From Amycolatopsis lurida (GTDB lineage: Bacteria > Actinomycetota > Actinomycetes > Mycobacteriales > Pseudonocardiaceae), in NCBI RefSeq assembly GCF_900105055.1, contig NZ_FNTA01000004.1, positions 1,240,001 through 1,304,000 of the forward strand: 64,000 nt of DNA, given 5' to 3'. Under the pieces are notes generated by a model. It saw only the letters and a list, made by a program, of their open reading frames with translations, searched no databases and was not told the DNA's origin. The translations under genes were made by a program, and so were the position numbers. Shown here one piece after another: positions 8,617-17,755 of this stretch. Numbering within the stretch: the stretch's first letter is position 1; each line of letters opens with the position of its first letter.

Positions 8617-9750
8617 TCAGGAGATACCGAGCTGCGTGCACGCCGCGGCCAGGTCGCCGCCGCAGATCTCGGCCGCCTTGACGTAGCCCTGCGTCACGAC
8701 CTCCTTGACGCCGTCCTTGGTGGTCAGCTTCGGCTCGAGGAGCACGGACTTGACCTCGCGGTTGCCCTTCGGGTCCTTCGCCTTGCCGGTGGCCAGCGCG
8801 TCGGCGCCCGCCTTGTCGCCCTTGGCCAGCAGGACGGCGAGCTTCGCCGCGGCTTCGGCCTCTTCCTTGATCGGCTTGAAGACGGTCATGTACTGGTCGC
8901 CGCGCAGGATCGCCATGAGGCCGTCCGCGGTGGCGTCCTGGCCGGTGACCGGGACCTTGCCGTTGAGGCCGTTCTTCTTCAGCACGGTGATGACCGCGCC
9001 GGCGAGACCGTCGTTCGCGGCGACGACGCCGTCGACCCTGCCCTTGTTGTCGGTCAGGATCTGCTCGAAGGTCTGGCCGCCCTTCTGGTTGTCCCAGTTG
9101 TCGATGGCCTGTTCCCGCACGAGTTTCAGGTCGCCGGCGGCGAATTTCGGCTGCAGCACGGACTTCTGGCCGTTGGCGAACAGCGTCGCGTTGTTGTCGG
9201 TCGGGGCACCCTCGATCATGACGACCTCGGCGCCCTTCTTGTCCTTCAGCGCGTCGGCGAGACCCTGGCCCTGAAGCTGGCCGACCTTCTCGTTGTCGAA
9301 CGAGACGTAGTAGTCGGAGCTGCCGCCGAGGTTCAGGCGGTCGTAGTCGATCGTCGGGATGCCCGCGGCCTGCGCCTTGCGGGCGACCGCCGCGCCGACC
9401 TCGCCGTTGATGGCGGCGATGATCAGGACCTTGACGTTCTGCGCGATCATGCCGTCGGCCAGCGTGGTGAACTTCTGGACGTCGCCCTGGGCGTTCTGGA
9501 CGTCGGCGTCGAAGCCCGCGTCCTTGAGCGCCTTGGTCAGGAACGGCTTGTCGAAGGACTCCCAGCGCGCGGAGGTGGCGGTCTCCGGCAGGATGACGCC
9601 GACCTTGCCACCGGCGGCGGCACCGCCGGGGGCGGGTGCGGACTGCGAGGAGTTGCCACTGCCCGAGTCGGCGGTGTTGGCGCCACAGGCGGAGAGCACC
9701 AGGCCGGCGCCCACCGTCGCGGCGAGGAGGGTAAGGGTTCTGCTGCGCAT
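8617..9750 (-). CDS. xylF: Sugar ABC transporter substrate-binding lipoprotein, XylF type
   Basis: A 377-residue extracellular binding lipoprotein of the periplasmic-binding-protein type I (ribose/xylose) class. The signal peptide MRSRTLTLLAATVGAGLVL ends in the lipobox LSAC, with the lipidated Cys at residue 22, followed by a Ser/Gly/Pro-rich linker. The mature domain has the repeated segments TLADGMIAQNVKVLIIAA and VVAANDGLAGAVI of this family. GGAAGGA precedes the ATG at 9750; an earlier in-frame start lacks a signal peptide. It is the first gene of the xylFGH-ROK operon, and a perfect inverted repeat is found 62 bases upstream. Confidence 0.88.
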   Translation of the reverse strand: MRSRTLTLLAATVGAGLVLSACGANTADSGSGNSSQSAPAPGGAAAGGKVGVILPETATSARWESFDKPFLTKALKDAGFDADVQNAQGDVQKFTTLADGMIAQNVKVLIIAAINGEVGAAVARKAQAAGIPTIDYDRLNLGGSSDYYVSFDNEKVGQLQGQGLADALKDKKGAEVVMIEGAPTDNNATLFANGQKSVLQPKFAAGDLKLVREQAIDNWDNQKGGQTFEQILTDNKGRVDGVVAANDGLAGAVITVLKKNGLNGKVPVTGQDATADGLMAILRGDQYMTVFKPIKEEAEAAAKLAVLLAKGDKAGADALATGKAKDPKGNREVKSVLLEPKLTTKDGVKEVVTQGYVKAAEICGGDLAAACTQLGIS

Positions 9751-9811
9751 CCTCGTTCCTTCCGGATCTTGCTCGCGGGCGGCGATCCTCGAGGACCGGT
9801 CGCACCATCGC

Positions 9812-9838
9812 GCATATGTTGTGGGCGACAACATATGC
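9812..9838. promoter_or_regulatory. Operator-like inverted repeat upstream of sugar operon
   Basis: GCATATGTTGT, five bases, then ACAACATATGC: a perfect 11-bp inverted repeat 62 bases before the binding-protein start. Its position and AT-rich arms fit a repressor site, most simply for the ROK protein encoded at the end of the operon. Confidence 0.7.
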
Positions 9839-10042
9839 CGCCGAACGTGTTTCACGGAAGACGGCTGAATCGATTAAGCCACATCAAATGGACACGGTTT
9901 GGCAACGTGGCCGTAGCAAGACGTACGAAGTCTAGGTGCGCTGACGGTGTGACCGCCACCACTCACTCAGCGTGATCGGCGCTGCTGATCGCGGTGCGAG
10001 GACCAGGGAGCTCGCCGACTTCCTCCGGACGAACCGGCGGTT

Positions 10043-10196
10043 ACGCGTGACTGGACGGACGACACGCGTGATCCGATGGACGACACGCGTGATTGGACGG
10101 ACGACACGGTGTGGAGCCGGATGCTCGGTGTGACGTCCGCCTGATCACGCGTGTCGTCCCTCCACACACGCGTGCCGTCCGTCTGATCACACGCGT
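10043..10196. repeat. 21-bp units, three direct then three inverted
   Basis: Three consecutive 21-base units of the form ACGCGTGA-n5-GACGGACGAC-like sequence (for example ACGCGTGATCCGATGGACGA + C) are followed, after about 50 bases, by three units in inverted orientation (GTCGTCC...CACGCGT), one of them 23 bases. The transcript could fold into a long branched hairpin. It begins 19 bases after the helicase stop codon and resembles the block at 52701-52849. Confidence 0.8.
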
Positions 10197-10214
10197 GCCC
10201 GGTCATGGCGTTGG

Positions 10215-11969
10215 TCACCAGGAACGCAGGGTGACGATCCGCTCTTCGAGTTGCTCCACCGAAGCCATCGCGGTCGGCGGGCCGCCGCAGACCCGGCGCA
10301 GTTCGTTGTGGATCGCGCCGTGCGGCTTCTTCGTCCGGTGGTGGTGCACGCCCACCAACGCGTTCAGCTCCTTGCGCAGGCTGCCGAGCCGCTCGCTGAC
10401 CGACTGCGGCCGCGCGACCGGAGCGGCTTCCTCGGCCTTGGGCTTGCGCCGCTTCTCGTCGGAGAGCTGCTCCTCCTGCCGCTTCCGCAGGAGGGCGCGG
10501 ACCTGGTCCGGCTCCAGCAGCCCGGGCAGGCCGAGGTATTCCTGCTCCTCGTCGGAGCCGGAGAACACCGCGGTGCCGAAGGAGTTGCCGTCGTAGATGA
10601 CCTGGTCGAGCTCGGCGGAGGCACCCAGCGAGGTGAACGCCTTCTCCTCCTCGCCCGGCTCGTCCTCGGTGCGGTTGGCCTGGGCCAGGAGTTCGTCGTC
10701 CCAGCCCTCCTTCTCGCGGTGCGGCTTGCCGAGGACGTGGTCGCGCTGCGCCTCCAGCTCGCTGGCCAGCTCCAGCAGCACCGGCACGCTCGGCAGGAAC
10801 ACCGAAGCGGTCTCGCCGGGTTTGCGCGAACGCACGTACCGGCCGATGGCCTGTGCGAAGAACAGCGGGGTCGACGCGCTCGTGGCGTAGACGCCGACCG
10901 CCAGCCGCGGCACGTCGACGCCTTCGGACACCATCCGGACCGCGACGAGCCAACGGTCGGTCGAATCGGAGAACTCCTTGATCCGCCCGGACGCCTTGGG
11001 ATCGTCGGAGAGGACGACCGTCGGGGTTTGGCCGGAGATGCGCTCCAGGATCTTGGCGTAGGCGCGCGCCGAATCCTGGTCGGTGGCGATCACCAGACCG
11101 CCCGCGTCCGGGATGCCGTTGGCACGGAGCTGCGCGAGACGCGTGTCCGCGGCCTGGAGCACCGACGGGATCCACTCCCCGGCGGGGTCGAGCGCCGTGC
11201 GCCAGGCCCGTGCGTTCTGTTCCGCGGTCAGCGGCTCGCCGAGCCGCGCGGTGAACTCCTCCCCCGCGCTCGTGCGCCAGGAGGCCTCACCGGAGTAGGC
11301 GAGGAAGACGACCGGCCGGACCACGCCGTCGGCGAGCGCGTCGGCGTAGCCGTAGGCATGGTCGGCCTTGCTGCGCTGGAAACCCGAGCCGTCGGCCTCG
11401 TAGGTGACGAACGGGATCGGCGAGTCGTCGCTGCGGAACGGCGTCCCGGTGAGCGCGAGACGACGGACGGCGGGGGTGAACGCCTCGCGGATCGCGTCGC
11501 CCCACGACTTCGCGTCACCACCGTGGTGGATTTCGTCGAGGATGACCAGGGTCTTGCGGTTCTCGGTGCGCACGCGGTGCAGCGTCGGATGCGCGGCGAC
11601 CTGCGCGTAGGTCACCGCGACCCCTTGGTAGTCACGCGAGGTGACGCCGGTGCCGTTGCGGAAGTTCGAGTCGATCGCGATCCCGGCGGCCGCGGCCGAG
11701 GCGGCCCACTGGTGCTTCAGGTGCTCGGTCGGCGCGACGATGGTGATCCGCTCGACGGTCCGGTCGCTCAGCAGCTCGGCGGCGATCCGGAGTCCGAACA
11801 CCGTCTTGCCCGCGCCCGGCGTCGCGACGGCCAGGAAGTCCTGCGGTTTCTTCGTGAGGTACTTCGTCAGCGCTCGCCGCTGCCAGGCACGCAGCGGGCG
11901 GGCCGTGCTGTCCTTCGCCGCGGGAGGCGCGCCCAGCTCGCCTCGATCGCGTTCAACGGTTTCCGACAT
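10215..11969 (-). CDS. DEAD/DEAH-box superfamily 2 helicase
   Basis: A 584-residue superfamily 2 helicase or translocase acting on nucleic acid. The motifs are complete: motif I ATPGAGKT (49-56), motif II DEIHH (144-148), motif III TGTPFR (173-178), and in the second RecA domain VRMVSEGVDVPRL and the motif VI region QAIGRYVRSR. A charged C-terminal region rich in Glu, Lys and Arg follows. Conserved actinobacterial proteins of this kind are of unknown precise function, probably in repair. The ATG at 11969 is preceded by GGAGGGGAA. Divergent from the YihY gene. Confidence 0.87.
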   Translation of the reverse strand: MSETVERDRGELGAPPAAKDSTARPLRAWQRRALTKYLTKKPQDFLAVATPGAGKTVFGLRIAAELLSDRTVERITIVAPTEHLKHQWAASAAAAGIAIDSNFRNGTGVTSRDYQGVAVTYAQVAAHPTLHRVRTENRKTLVILDEIHHGGDAKSWGDAIREAFTPAVRRLALTGTPFRSDDSPIPFVTYEADGSGFQRSKADHAYGYADALADGVVRPVVFLAYSGEASWRTSAGEEFTARLGEPLTAEQNARAWRTALDPAGEWIPSVLQAADTRLAQLRANGIPDAGGLVIATDQDSARAYAKILERISGQTPTVVLSDDPKASGRIKEFSDSTDRWLVAVRMVSEGVDVPRLAVGVYATSASTPLFFAQAIGRYVRSRKPGETASVFLPSVPVLLELASELEAQRDHVLGKPHREKEGWDDELLAQANRTEDEPGEEEKAFTSLGASAELDQVIYDGNSFGTAVFSGSDEEQEYLGLPGLLEPDQVRALLRKRQEEQLSDEKRRKPKAEEAAPVARPQSVSERLGSLRKELNALVGVHHHRTKKPHGAIHNELRRVCGGPPTAMASVEQLEERIVTLRSW

Positions 11970-12233
11970 GCAGGTTCCCCTCCTCCCTCGCCCGAAACGC
12001 CTGGTCATCCACCCTGACACAAGCGAAAACCCCCACTTGGGTATCCGGCCGCGACGCCGGCGCCTGAGGTGAGGGCACTCCGGAGAGCCTACCTCGCGGG
12101 CCCGTGGAACGCCGGAAGCGCCACCCCCGTTGTCGGGTTACTCACCCGAAAAACCAGGGGTGGCGAGCCGAATCGCGCGGCATGGACCATGCTGGAGACG
12201 GTCAAGGGCGCTCGGCGCCGTCGGAGGAGCTGC

Positions 12234-13358
12234 ATGAGCGAGGAGAACGGCCGTCCGGATACGGCCGCCGAGGTCGCGAAGGGCCGCAGGGGTCCGTTGC
12301 GCCTGCTCAGCCGCACGCTCAGCAAGGCGTGGGACGGCAACATCTTCTCCGAGGCCGCCGAAGCCGCGTTCTGGCAGACGCTCTCCCTGCCGCCACTGCT
12401 GCTCGGGCTCCTCGGTTGCCTCGGTTTCGTCGGCGACTGGTTCGGCCAGGAGGTCGTGACCGCGGTCCACGACCGGATCATCACCTTCAGCAAGACGATC
12501 TTCAGCGACAACGCCGTCCACGACATCATCGAGCCGACGGTCAACAGCATCCTGTTCGTCGGCAAGGGCGAGATCGTCTCCGTCGGCTTCCTGATCTCCC
12601 TGTGGGCGGGTTCGTCGGCGATGTCGTCGTTCGTCGACGCCATCACCGTGGCGCACGACCAGTACGGCGTCCGCAACGACGTGTGGCAGCGGATCTTCGC
12701 GCTGTTGCTGTACCTGGCCGGGCTGGTCATCCTGGTGGTCGGGCTGCCGCTGCTGGCGATCGGGCCGGACCTGCTCCCCCAGTTCTTCCCCACCGACTGG
12801 CGCGGCACGGTGTCGTACTGGGTCGGCACGCTGTACTACCCGGTGCTGGCCGTGATGATCGTGCTCGCGCTGACGACGCTGTACAAGCTGGCCCTGCCGC
12901 GCCGGCTGCCGTGGCACCGCGGGCTCCCCGGCGCGATGCTCGCCATGGTCGTGTTCCTGCTCTCCAGCATCGGGCTGCGGATCTATCTGAACTGGATCAC
13001 CAAGACCGGCTACACCTACGGCGCGCTCGCCGCGCCGATCGCGTTCCTGTTGCTGATGTTCTTCATCGGGCTCGCGGTGGTCGGCGGCGCGTACTTCAAC
13101 AGCGCGATCCAGGAACTGTGGCCCGCCAAGGCGACGAAACGGCAGCGCCGGAAATGGCGGCGGCTGGAAATGGAACGCGCGAACGAACGGATCCGCGCCG
13201 AAGAGGGTCGCAAACTGTGGGAACGGACGACGGTCCCGCTCCGCCGCCCCCGCCAGAACGGCGATTTTCCCGATGGTGACCCCGAACACGTGTCGGAACA
13301 ATCGGTGAACGAAGAAACGCAGAGCGAAGCCGATTCGGTGACAGACCGGCGAAGTTGA
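12234..13358 (+). CDS. YihY/BrkB-family inner membrane protein
   Basis: A 374-residue integral membrane protein of the YihY (UPF0761, formerly 'ribonuclease BN') family, with about six helices. The family helices are visible, for example ISLWAGSSAMSSFVDAI and GYTYGALAAPIAFLLLMFFIGLAVV, and the characteristic segment AEAAFWQTLSLPP. The C-terminal 80 residues are charged, with RQRRKWRRLEMERANERIRAEE likely forming a helix in the cytoplasm. GGAGG lies before the ATG at 12234. Function unknown; transport has been suggested for relatives such as YhjD. A second, only distantly similar family member is encoded at 45843-46865. Confidence 0.85.
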   Translation: MSEENGRPDTAAEVAKGRRGPLRLLSRTLSKAWDGNIFSEAAEAAFWQTLSLPPLLLGLLGCLGFVGDWFGQEVVTAVHDRIITFSKTIFSDNAVHDIIEPTVNSILFVGKGEIVSVGFLISLWAGSSAMSSFVDAITVAHDQYGVRNDVWQRIFALLLYLAGLVILVVGLPLLAIGPDLLPQFFPTDWRGTVSYWVGTLYYPVLAVMIVLALTTLYKLALPRRLPWHRGLPGAMLAMVVFLLSSIGLRIYLNWITKTGYTYGALAAPIAFLLLMFFIGLAVVGGAYFNSAIQELWPAKATKRQRRKWRRLEMERANERIRAEEGRKLWERTTVPLRRPRQNGDFPDGDPEHVSEQSVNEETQSEADSVTDRRS

Positions 13359-13385
13359 GCGGGACCTCCTCCCGAAGTCGTACTC

Positions 13386-13409
13386 GGATTCCACCCGTGG
13401 TGTGAATCC
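13386..13409 (+). terminator. Possible weak terminator after the YihY gene
   Basis: GGATTCCAC and GTGTGAATCC form a short imperfect hairpin 27 bases after the stop. There is no T-tract. It is a candidate only. Confidence 0.3.
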
Positions 13410-13479
13410 ACTCCACCCCCCGCCGTGAAAAGCTCGCGGTAACCCGCCCGTTCCGAGCTATTTCCTGGGGGATACCGCC

Positions 13480-16400
13480 ATGTCCACGCTGGCCAGACTG
13501 AGCCTGCGCAACCGAAGTCTCATCGGGCTGCTCGCCCTGGTGGTGATCGGCTTCGGCGCCTTCGCCCTGCCACAGCTGAAGCAGCAACTGTTCCCGTCAC
13601 TGCAGTTCCCGCAGGCGCAGATCATCACGCCGTACGCGGGCGCGTCGCCGGACGCGGTCGACCGTCAGGTCACCGAGCCGCTCGAAGGCGGGCTGCAGGG
13701 ATTGAAGGGGCTCGAAGAACTGAGCTCGACGTCGTCGGAGGGGCTGTCGCGGATCACCGCGCAGTTCGAGTTCGGCACGGACATCGACGCGGCGGTCGGG
13801 CAGATCCAGCGCGTCGTCGACGGGCTGAAGACACGGCTGCCGCAGAACAGCGAGTCGACGGTCTCGGCGGGCTCCACCGACGATCTCCCGGTCGTGCTGC
13901 TCGCCGCCGGGACCACCGGTGACCCGCAGGCGCTCGCGCCCGCGCTGACCGGGGAGGTCGCGCCGGAACTGCGGAAGATCGACGGTGTCCGCGAGGTCGA
14001 GGTGACCGGCGCGCGGCAGCCGCGGGTGACCATCGCGCTGGACTACGCGAAGCTGGCGGCCGCGGGGGTCGACCCGTCGTCGATCGCCACCACGCTGCAG
14101 ACCGCCGGTGCCGCCGTCCCGGCCGGGACGCTGACCGAAGGCGGCAAGACGCTCACCGTCCAGGTCGGCGGCGGACCGACCACAGTGGACACGATCAAGA
14201 ACCTTTACCTCACGCCGTCGCAGCCTTCCCGTCCCGGCGCGCAGGCGGGCAAGCCCGTGAAGCTCGGTGACGTCGCGGACGTCCAGGCCGGATTCGCGCC
14301 GCCGACGTCGATCACGCGCACCAACGGCAAGCCGAGCCTCGGGCTCTCGATCACCATGGTGGAGAACGGGAACGCGGTCGCGATCTCGGAAGCGGTGCGG
14401 GACAAGCTGCCCGAGCTGTCGAAGAAGATCGGCGCCGAGATGAGCGTCGTGTTCGACCAGGGCACGCCGGTCAAGGACGCGATCAGCGGCCTGACCACCG
14501 AAGGCCTGCTCGGGCTGGCGTTCGCGGTCGTGGTGATCCTGCTGTTCCTGATGTCGGTGCGCTCCACCCTGGTGACGGCGGTGTCGATCCCGCTGTCGGT
14601 GGTCGTGGCGCTGCTGGCGCTGTGGACCGGAGACCTGTCGCTGAACCTGCTCACCCTCGGCGCGCTCACCATCGCCATCGGGCGCGTGGTCGACGACTCG
14701 ATCGTGGTGCTGGAGAACATCAAACGACATCTGGCGTACGGCGAGGAGAAACAGCGGGCGGTCCTCGACGGCGTGCGCGAGGTCGCGGGCGCCGTGACGT
14801 CGTCCACCCTCACCACGGTCGCGGTGTTCCTGCCGATCGCCTTCGTGGGCGGGTTCGTCGGCGAGCTGTTCTCGCCGTTCGCGATCACGGTCACCGTGGC
14901 ACTGCTGGCGTCGCTGCTGGTGTCGCTGACGATCGTGCCGGTGCTCGCGTACTGGTTCCTCAAGCCGCCCAAGACCCCCGCGAACGAGCACGAGGCCGAG
15001 GTCACGCGCCAAGCCGCCGAAGACAAGGAACGCCGCGGGCTGCTGCAGCGCGGATACGTTCCGGTGATCCGGTTCGCCACCCGGCGCCGCGTCACCGTGG
15101 TACTGCTGGCACTGATCATCTTCGGCGGCACGGTCGGACTGGCCTCGCAGCTGAACACCAACTTCCTCGACCAGTCCGGCTCGACGACGCTGAGCCTTTC
15201 GCAGAAGCTGCCGCCCGGCACCAGTTCCGAGGCCAAGGAGAAGGCCGCCGGCGCGGTCGAGCAGGCGCTCGCCGCCGAACCCGCCGTCGAGACCTACCAG
15301 GTGAGCATCGGCGGGGGCGGTTTCTTCGGTGGCGGCGGGATGGCGACCAGCATCCAGGCCACCGTCGCCAAGGACACCGACCTCGACGCCCTCTCCGAGC
15401 GGCTGCGGGGCAAACTCGACAAGCCGGAACTCGGCGAGGTCAAGATCGGTGCGGAAGCGGGCGGGTTCAACTCGGACCAGATCTCGATCACCGTCACCGC
15501 ACCGAACGAAGCGGCGCTGAAGCCCGCCGCCGAGCAGGTCCGCCAGGCGCTGTCCGGTGTCCCGGATCTGACCGAGGTGACCAGTGACCTCGCGCAGGGC
15601 TCGCCGCGCGTACAGGTCGAGGTCGACGCCGCCAAGGCCGCCGCGAGCGGGCTTTCGGCGACCACGATCGGCCAGATCGCGAACCAGGCCATCGCCGGCC
15701 GCACGGTGACCCAGCTGCCGGTCGACGGCCAGCGCACGGACATCGTGCTGCGCGCGGGCACGGCCCCGGTGTCGGTCGACGCGGTCAAGGCACTCCCGAT
15801 CCCGAGCGCCGCCGGCGTCGTCCGGCTCGACTCGGTCGCCAACGTGTCCACAGTGGACGGCCCGGCCGCGGTGCACCGCACCTCGGGCGAGCTGAGCACC
15901 ACGGTCACCGCCAAGAACACCGGCGCGGACCTGGCCGCCACCACGAAGGCCATTCAGTCCAAGTTGGACGGCCTGACCTTCACCGGCGGCGCGGCGTACA
16001 AGCTCGGCGGCGTCAGCGAGGACCAGCAGGAGGCCTTCGGGAACCTGTTCCTCGCGCTGCTGGCCGCGGTCGCGATCGTGTACCTGATCATGGTGGCGAC
16101 GTTCCGCAGCCTGATCCAGCCGCTGATCCTGCTGGTGTCGATCCCGTTCGCGGCGACCGGCGCGATCGGGCTCCTCCTGGCCACCGGAACCGCGCTGGGC
16201 CTGCCCGCGCTGATCGGGATGCTGATGCTCGTCGGCATCGTGGTGACCAACGCGATCGTGCTGATCGATCTGATCAACCAGTACCGGGCTTCGGGGATGA
16301 GCGTCGCCGACGCCGTCGTCGAAGGCGGCAGGCGACGGCTGCGGCCGATCCTGATGACCGCGGCGGCGACCATCTTCGCGCTGGTCCCGATGGCGCTCGG

Positions 16401-16608
16401 GCTGACCGGCCAGGGCGGGTTCATCGGGCAGCCGCTGGCGATCGTGGTCATCGGTGGCCTGGTCAGCTCGACCCTGCTGACGCTGATCCTGGTGCCGACG
16501 CTGTACACGACGGTCGAGACTCGGAAAGAGCGTCGCCGCGCGAAGAAGGACGCCCGCCGGTCTCCGGCCCCGGCCACCGAGACGCTGACCCCGGAGCCGG
16601 CTTCGTAG
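13480..16608 (+). CDS. AcrB/HAE1-type RND efflux permease
   Basis: A 1042-residue resistance-nodulation-division pump, the length of AcrB. It has the standard plan: first helix (13-31), a porter domain, six helices, a second large loop and six more helices. The proton-relay pair Asp405-Asp406 is present in GRVVDDSIVVLENI. A glycine-rich stretch GGGGFFGGGGMAT lies in the second loop. Such pumps are best known from Gram-negative bacteria, but Gram-positive versions (YerP/SwrC) exist without outer-membrane partners. No membrane-fusion protein or regulator is next to it. The start ATG follows GGGGGA. The substrate is unknown, perhaps amphipathic compounds. Confidence 0.88.
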   Translation: MSTLARLSLRNRSLIGLLALVVIGFGAFALPQLKQQLFPSLQFPQAQIITPYAGASPDAVDRQVTEPLEGGLQGLKGLEELSSTSSEGLSRITAQFEFGTDIDAAVGQIQRVVDGLKTRLPQNSESTVSAGSTDDLPVVLLAAGTTGDPQALAPALTGEVAPELRKIDGVREVEVTGARQPRVTIALDYAKLAAAGVDPSSIATTLQTAGAAVPAGTLTEGGKTLTVQVGGGPTTVDTIKNLYLTPSQPSRPGAQAGKPVKLGDVADVQAGFAPPTSITRTNGKPSLGLSITMVENGNAVAISEAVRDKLPELSKKIGAEMSVVFDQGTPVKDAISGLTTEGLLGLAFAVVVILLFLMSVRSTLVTAVSIPLSVVVALLALWTGDLSLNLLTLGALTIAIGRVVDDSIVVLENIKRHLAYGEEKQRAVLDGVREVAGAVTSSTLTTVAVFLPIAFVGGFVGELFSPFAITVTVALLASLLVSLTIVPVLAYWFLKPPKTPANEHEAEVTRQAAEDKERRGLLQRGYVPVIRFATRRRVTVVLLALIIFGGTVGLASQLNTNFLDQSGSTTLSLSQKLPPGTSSEAKEKAAGAVEQALAAEPAVETYQVSIGGGGFFGGGGMATSIQATVAKDTDLDALSERLRGKLDKPELGEVKIGAEAGGFNSDQISITVTAPNEAALKPAAEQVRQALSGVPDLTEVTSDLAQGSPRVQVEVDAAKAAASGLSATTIGQIANQAIAGRTVTQLPVDGQRTDIVLRAGTAPVSVDAVKALPIPSAAGVVRLDSVANVSTVDGPAAVHRTSGELSTTVTAKNTGADLAATTKAIQSKLDGLTFTGGAAYKLGGVSEDQQEAFGNLFLALLAAVAIVYLIMVATFRSLIQPLILLVSIPFAATGAIGLLLATGTALGLPALIGMLMLVGIVVTNAIVLIDLINQYRASGMSVADAVVEGGRRRLRPILMTAAATIFALVPMALGLTGQGGFIGQPLAIVVIGGLVSSTLLTLILVPTLYTTVETRKERRRAKKDARRSPAPATETLTPEPAS

Positions 16609-16624
16609 ACCTGGGGGCGGGGGA

Positions 16625-16666
16625 GGAAGGCACGCCGGGGCCGGGTGGGCGTCCGGCGTGCCTTCC
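16625..16666 (+). terminator. Strong hairpin after the RND pump gene
   Basis: GGAAGGCACGCCG and CGGCGTGCCTTCC form a perfect 13-bp stem with a 16-base loop, starting 16 bases after the stop. There is no T-tract, as is common in actinomycetes. Confidence 0.75.
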
Positions 16667-16703
16667 GGCATTCCGTCGACTGAATGCGCCTGCCCCGCCG
16701 GCG

Positions 16704-16760
16704 AGTACGTGAAGGCCCCCTTCACTGCGTCTAGCGCAGTGAAGGGGGCCTTCACGTACT
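16704..16760. repeat. Family-2 palindrome between convergent genes
   Basis: Perfect inverted repeat with 26-bp arms and a 5-base loop (TCTAG). Each arm contains GTGAAGGCCCCCTTCAC, which is itself palindromic. It lies between the RND gene and the convergent secreted-protein gene. A relative occurs at 28298. Confidence 0.85.
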
Positions 16761-16798
16761 TGGGGCCCGCCCTCGGCGGCGGCGCGGCAACCCGTAAC

Positions 16799-17635
16799 TC
16801 ACGCCTTCCGGAACCGCCAGGTCTTGCTGTCGAACGCCACGCACCACGACGGCGAAAGCACGACGACCCGCAGGGTCCCGTCGGCGGCGACGTCGATGCC
16901 CTCGGTCTCGAAGTTCCCGCTGCAGGTGCTCTTCAGCGGCAGCTGCCCCAGCGACGTGACCCTCCCGGTCACGTCCGAACCGGACAGCGCACCGGAAAGG
17001 TCGACCTGCAGCAGCGGCTTGGTGGTCCCGAACAGGGAGCCTTCGGGGTCGTCGGACGCGCACAGCAGCCGGGTCGCGGTGACGAAGTCGCAGCCCTGGA
17101 TGTCCCGCACCGGCTTGTCGAGCCGGATCGCGGACGCGTACGGCAGGTTCGCCGACGGATTCGTGTGCGCGACCCCAGGCATCGGGTGCACGAGGAGCCG
17201 GTCCATCGTGCCCCACTCTCCCGCCACCATCCAGCGCGCGTCGGGCGTCACGGCGGCGAACGAGTTGTTGTTCGCCTCCCACGACTCCAGCGTGTGCGTG
17301 TAGTTCGCCCACTTTCCGTCGGGCGACTCGACGCGGAAGAGCTTCGCTCCCCGGTCGTCGCGCTGGTACGGCTCGACGTACCAGCCCTGCGCGGAGCCCG
17401 GGTCGCCGACGTGGTTCCAGCCCTGGGTCGACAGGCTCACGGGAACCGTCGCGATCCCGGTGTAGCGGTAGATCGTCCCGGACGGCCGTTCGATGGTGGC
17501 CAGGCCCTGGCCCTCGTCGAGCGGGCGGGCATTGTCCGAGCCGATGGTGGTCCAGCCGGTGACGGCTTGGGCGGCGGCGGATGAGAACACCGCGACCAAC
17601 GCGGCGATGGCGAGCACGATCCCGGTTCTACGCAT
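16799..17635 (-). CDS. Secreted protein of unknown function
   Basis: A 278-residue protein with a clear Sec signal peptide (MRRTGIVLAIAALVAVFSSAAAQA, cleavage probably after AQA). The mature part looks like an all-beta, propeller-like fold: segments such as GKWANYTHTLESWEANNNSF, DARWMVAGEWGTMDRLLV and TFETEG-type repeats alternate with short turns, and it has four to five cysteines that could form disulfides. I do not recognise a catalytic motif. Its probable Shine-Dalgarno sequence touches the foot of a strong hairpin in the 5' region (17643-17697). Confidence 0.75.
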   Translation of the reverse strand: MRRTGIVLAIAALVAVFSSAAAQAVTGWTTIGSDNARPLDEGQGLATIERPSGTIYRYTGIATVPVSLSTQGWNHVGDPGSAQGWYVEPYQRDDRGAKLFRVESPDGKWANYTHTLESWEANNNSFAAVTPDARWMVAGEWGTMDRLLVHPMPGVAHTNPSANLPYASAIRLDKPVRDIQGCDFVTATRLLCASDDPEGSLFGTTKPLLQVDLSGALSGSDVTGRVTSLGQLPLKSTCSGNFETEGIDVAADGTLRVVVLSPSWCVAFDSKTWRFRKA

Positions 17636-17642
17636 GAAGGCT

Positions 17643-17697
17643 CCGTCCCGGCGGGTTTTCGCTGGCGCGTACTGATTACCAGCGAAGACCGGGACGG
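17643..17697 (-). promoter_or_regulatory. Two-part hairpin next to the start of the secreted-protein gene
   Basis: Outer arms CCGTCCCGG/CCGGGACGG and inner arms TTCGCTGG/CCAGCGAA make a long stem-loop. It lies between the DUF3039 gene and the secreted-protein gene, both leftward, and ends 8 bases before the start codon, touching the ribosome site (GGACGGAG). It may terminate the first gene or control translation of the second. Confidence 0.6.
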
Positions 17698-17755
17698 GCA
17701 GCCACCATGTGAAGGATTTTCAGATTTTGTCCGGTTTCGGACACCGGACGGACAC

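Larger units (their letters stand above)
9751..10214. other. Intergenic region before the sugar operon
   Basis: 464 bases without a gene, between the end of the helicase gene and the start of the sugar operon (both leftward). It holds the operator-like repeat at 9812-9838 and a block of 21-bp repeats at 10043-10196. In the 200 bases between them I see nothing that can be assigned. Confidence 0.6.

Noticed and set aside
7714-9975. Open frame of about 750 codons on the plus strand over the sugar operon
   Set aside because: Shadow of three well-defined ABC genes on the other strand; the translation has no membrane or domain features.
10043-10196. Possible CRISPR array
   Set aside because: Units are 21 bases with no unique spacers, change orientation in the middle, and no cas genes are present.
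13597-16755. Open frame of more than 1000 codons on the minus strand, opposite the RND pump
   Set aside because: It is a GC-codon shadow of the pump gene: Arg/Asp/His-rich composition, no domain, and the plus-strand protein is a certain family member.
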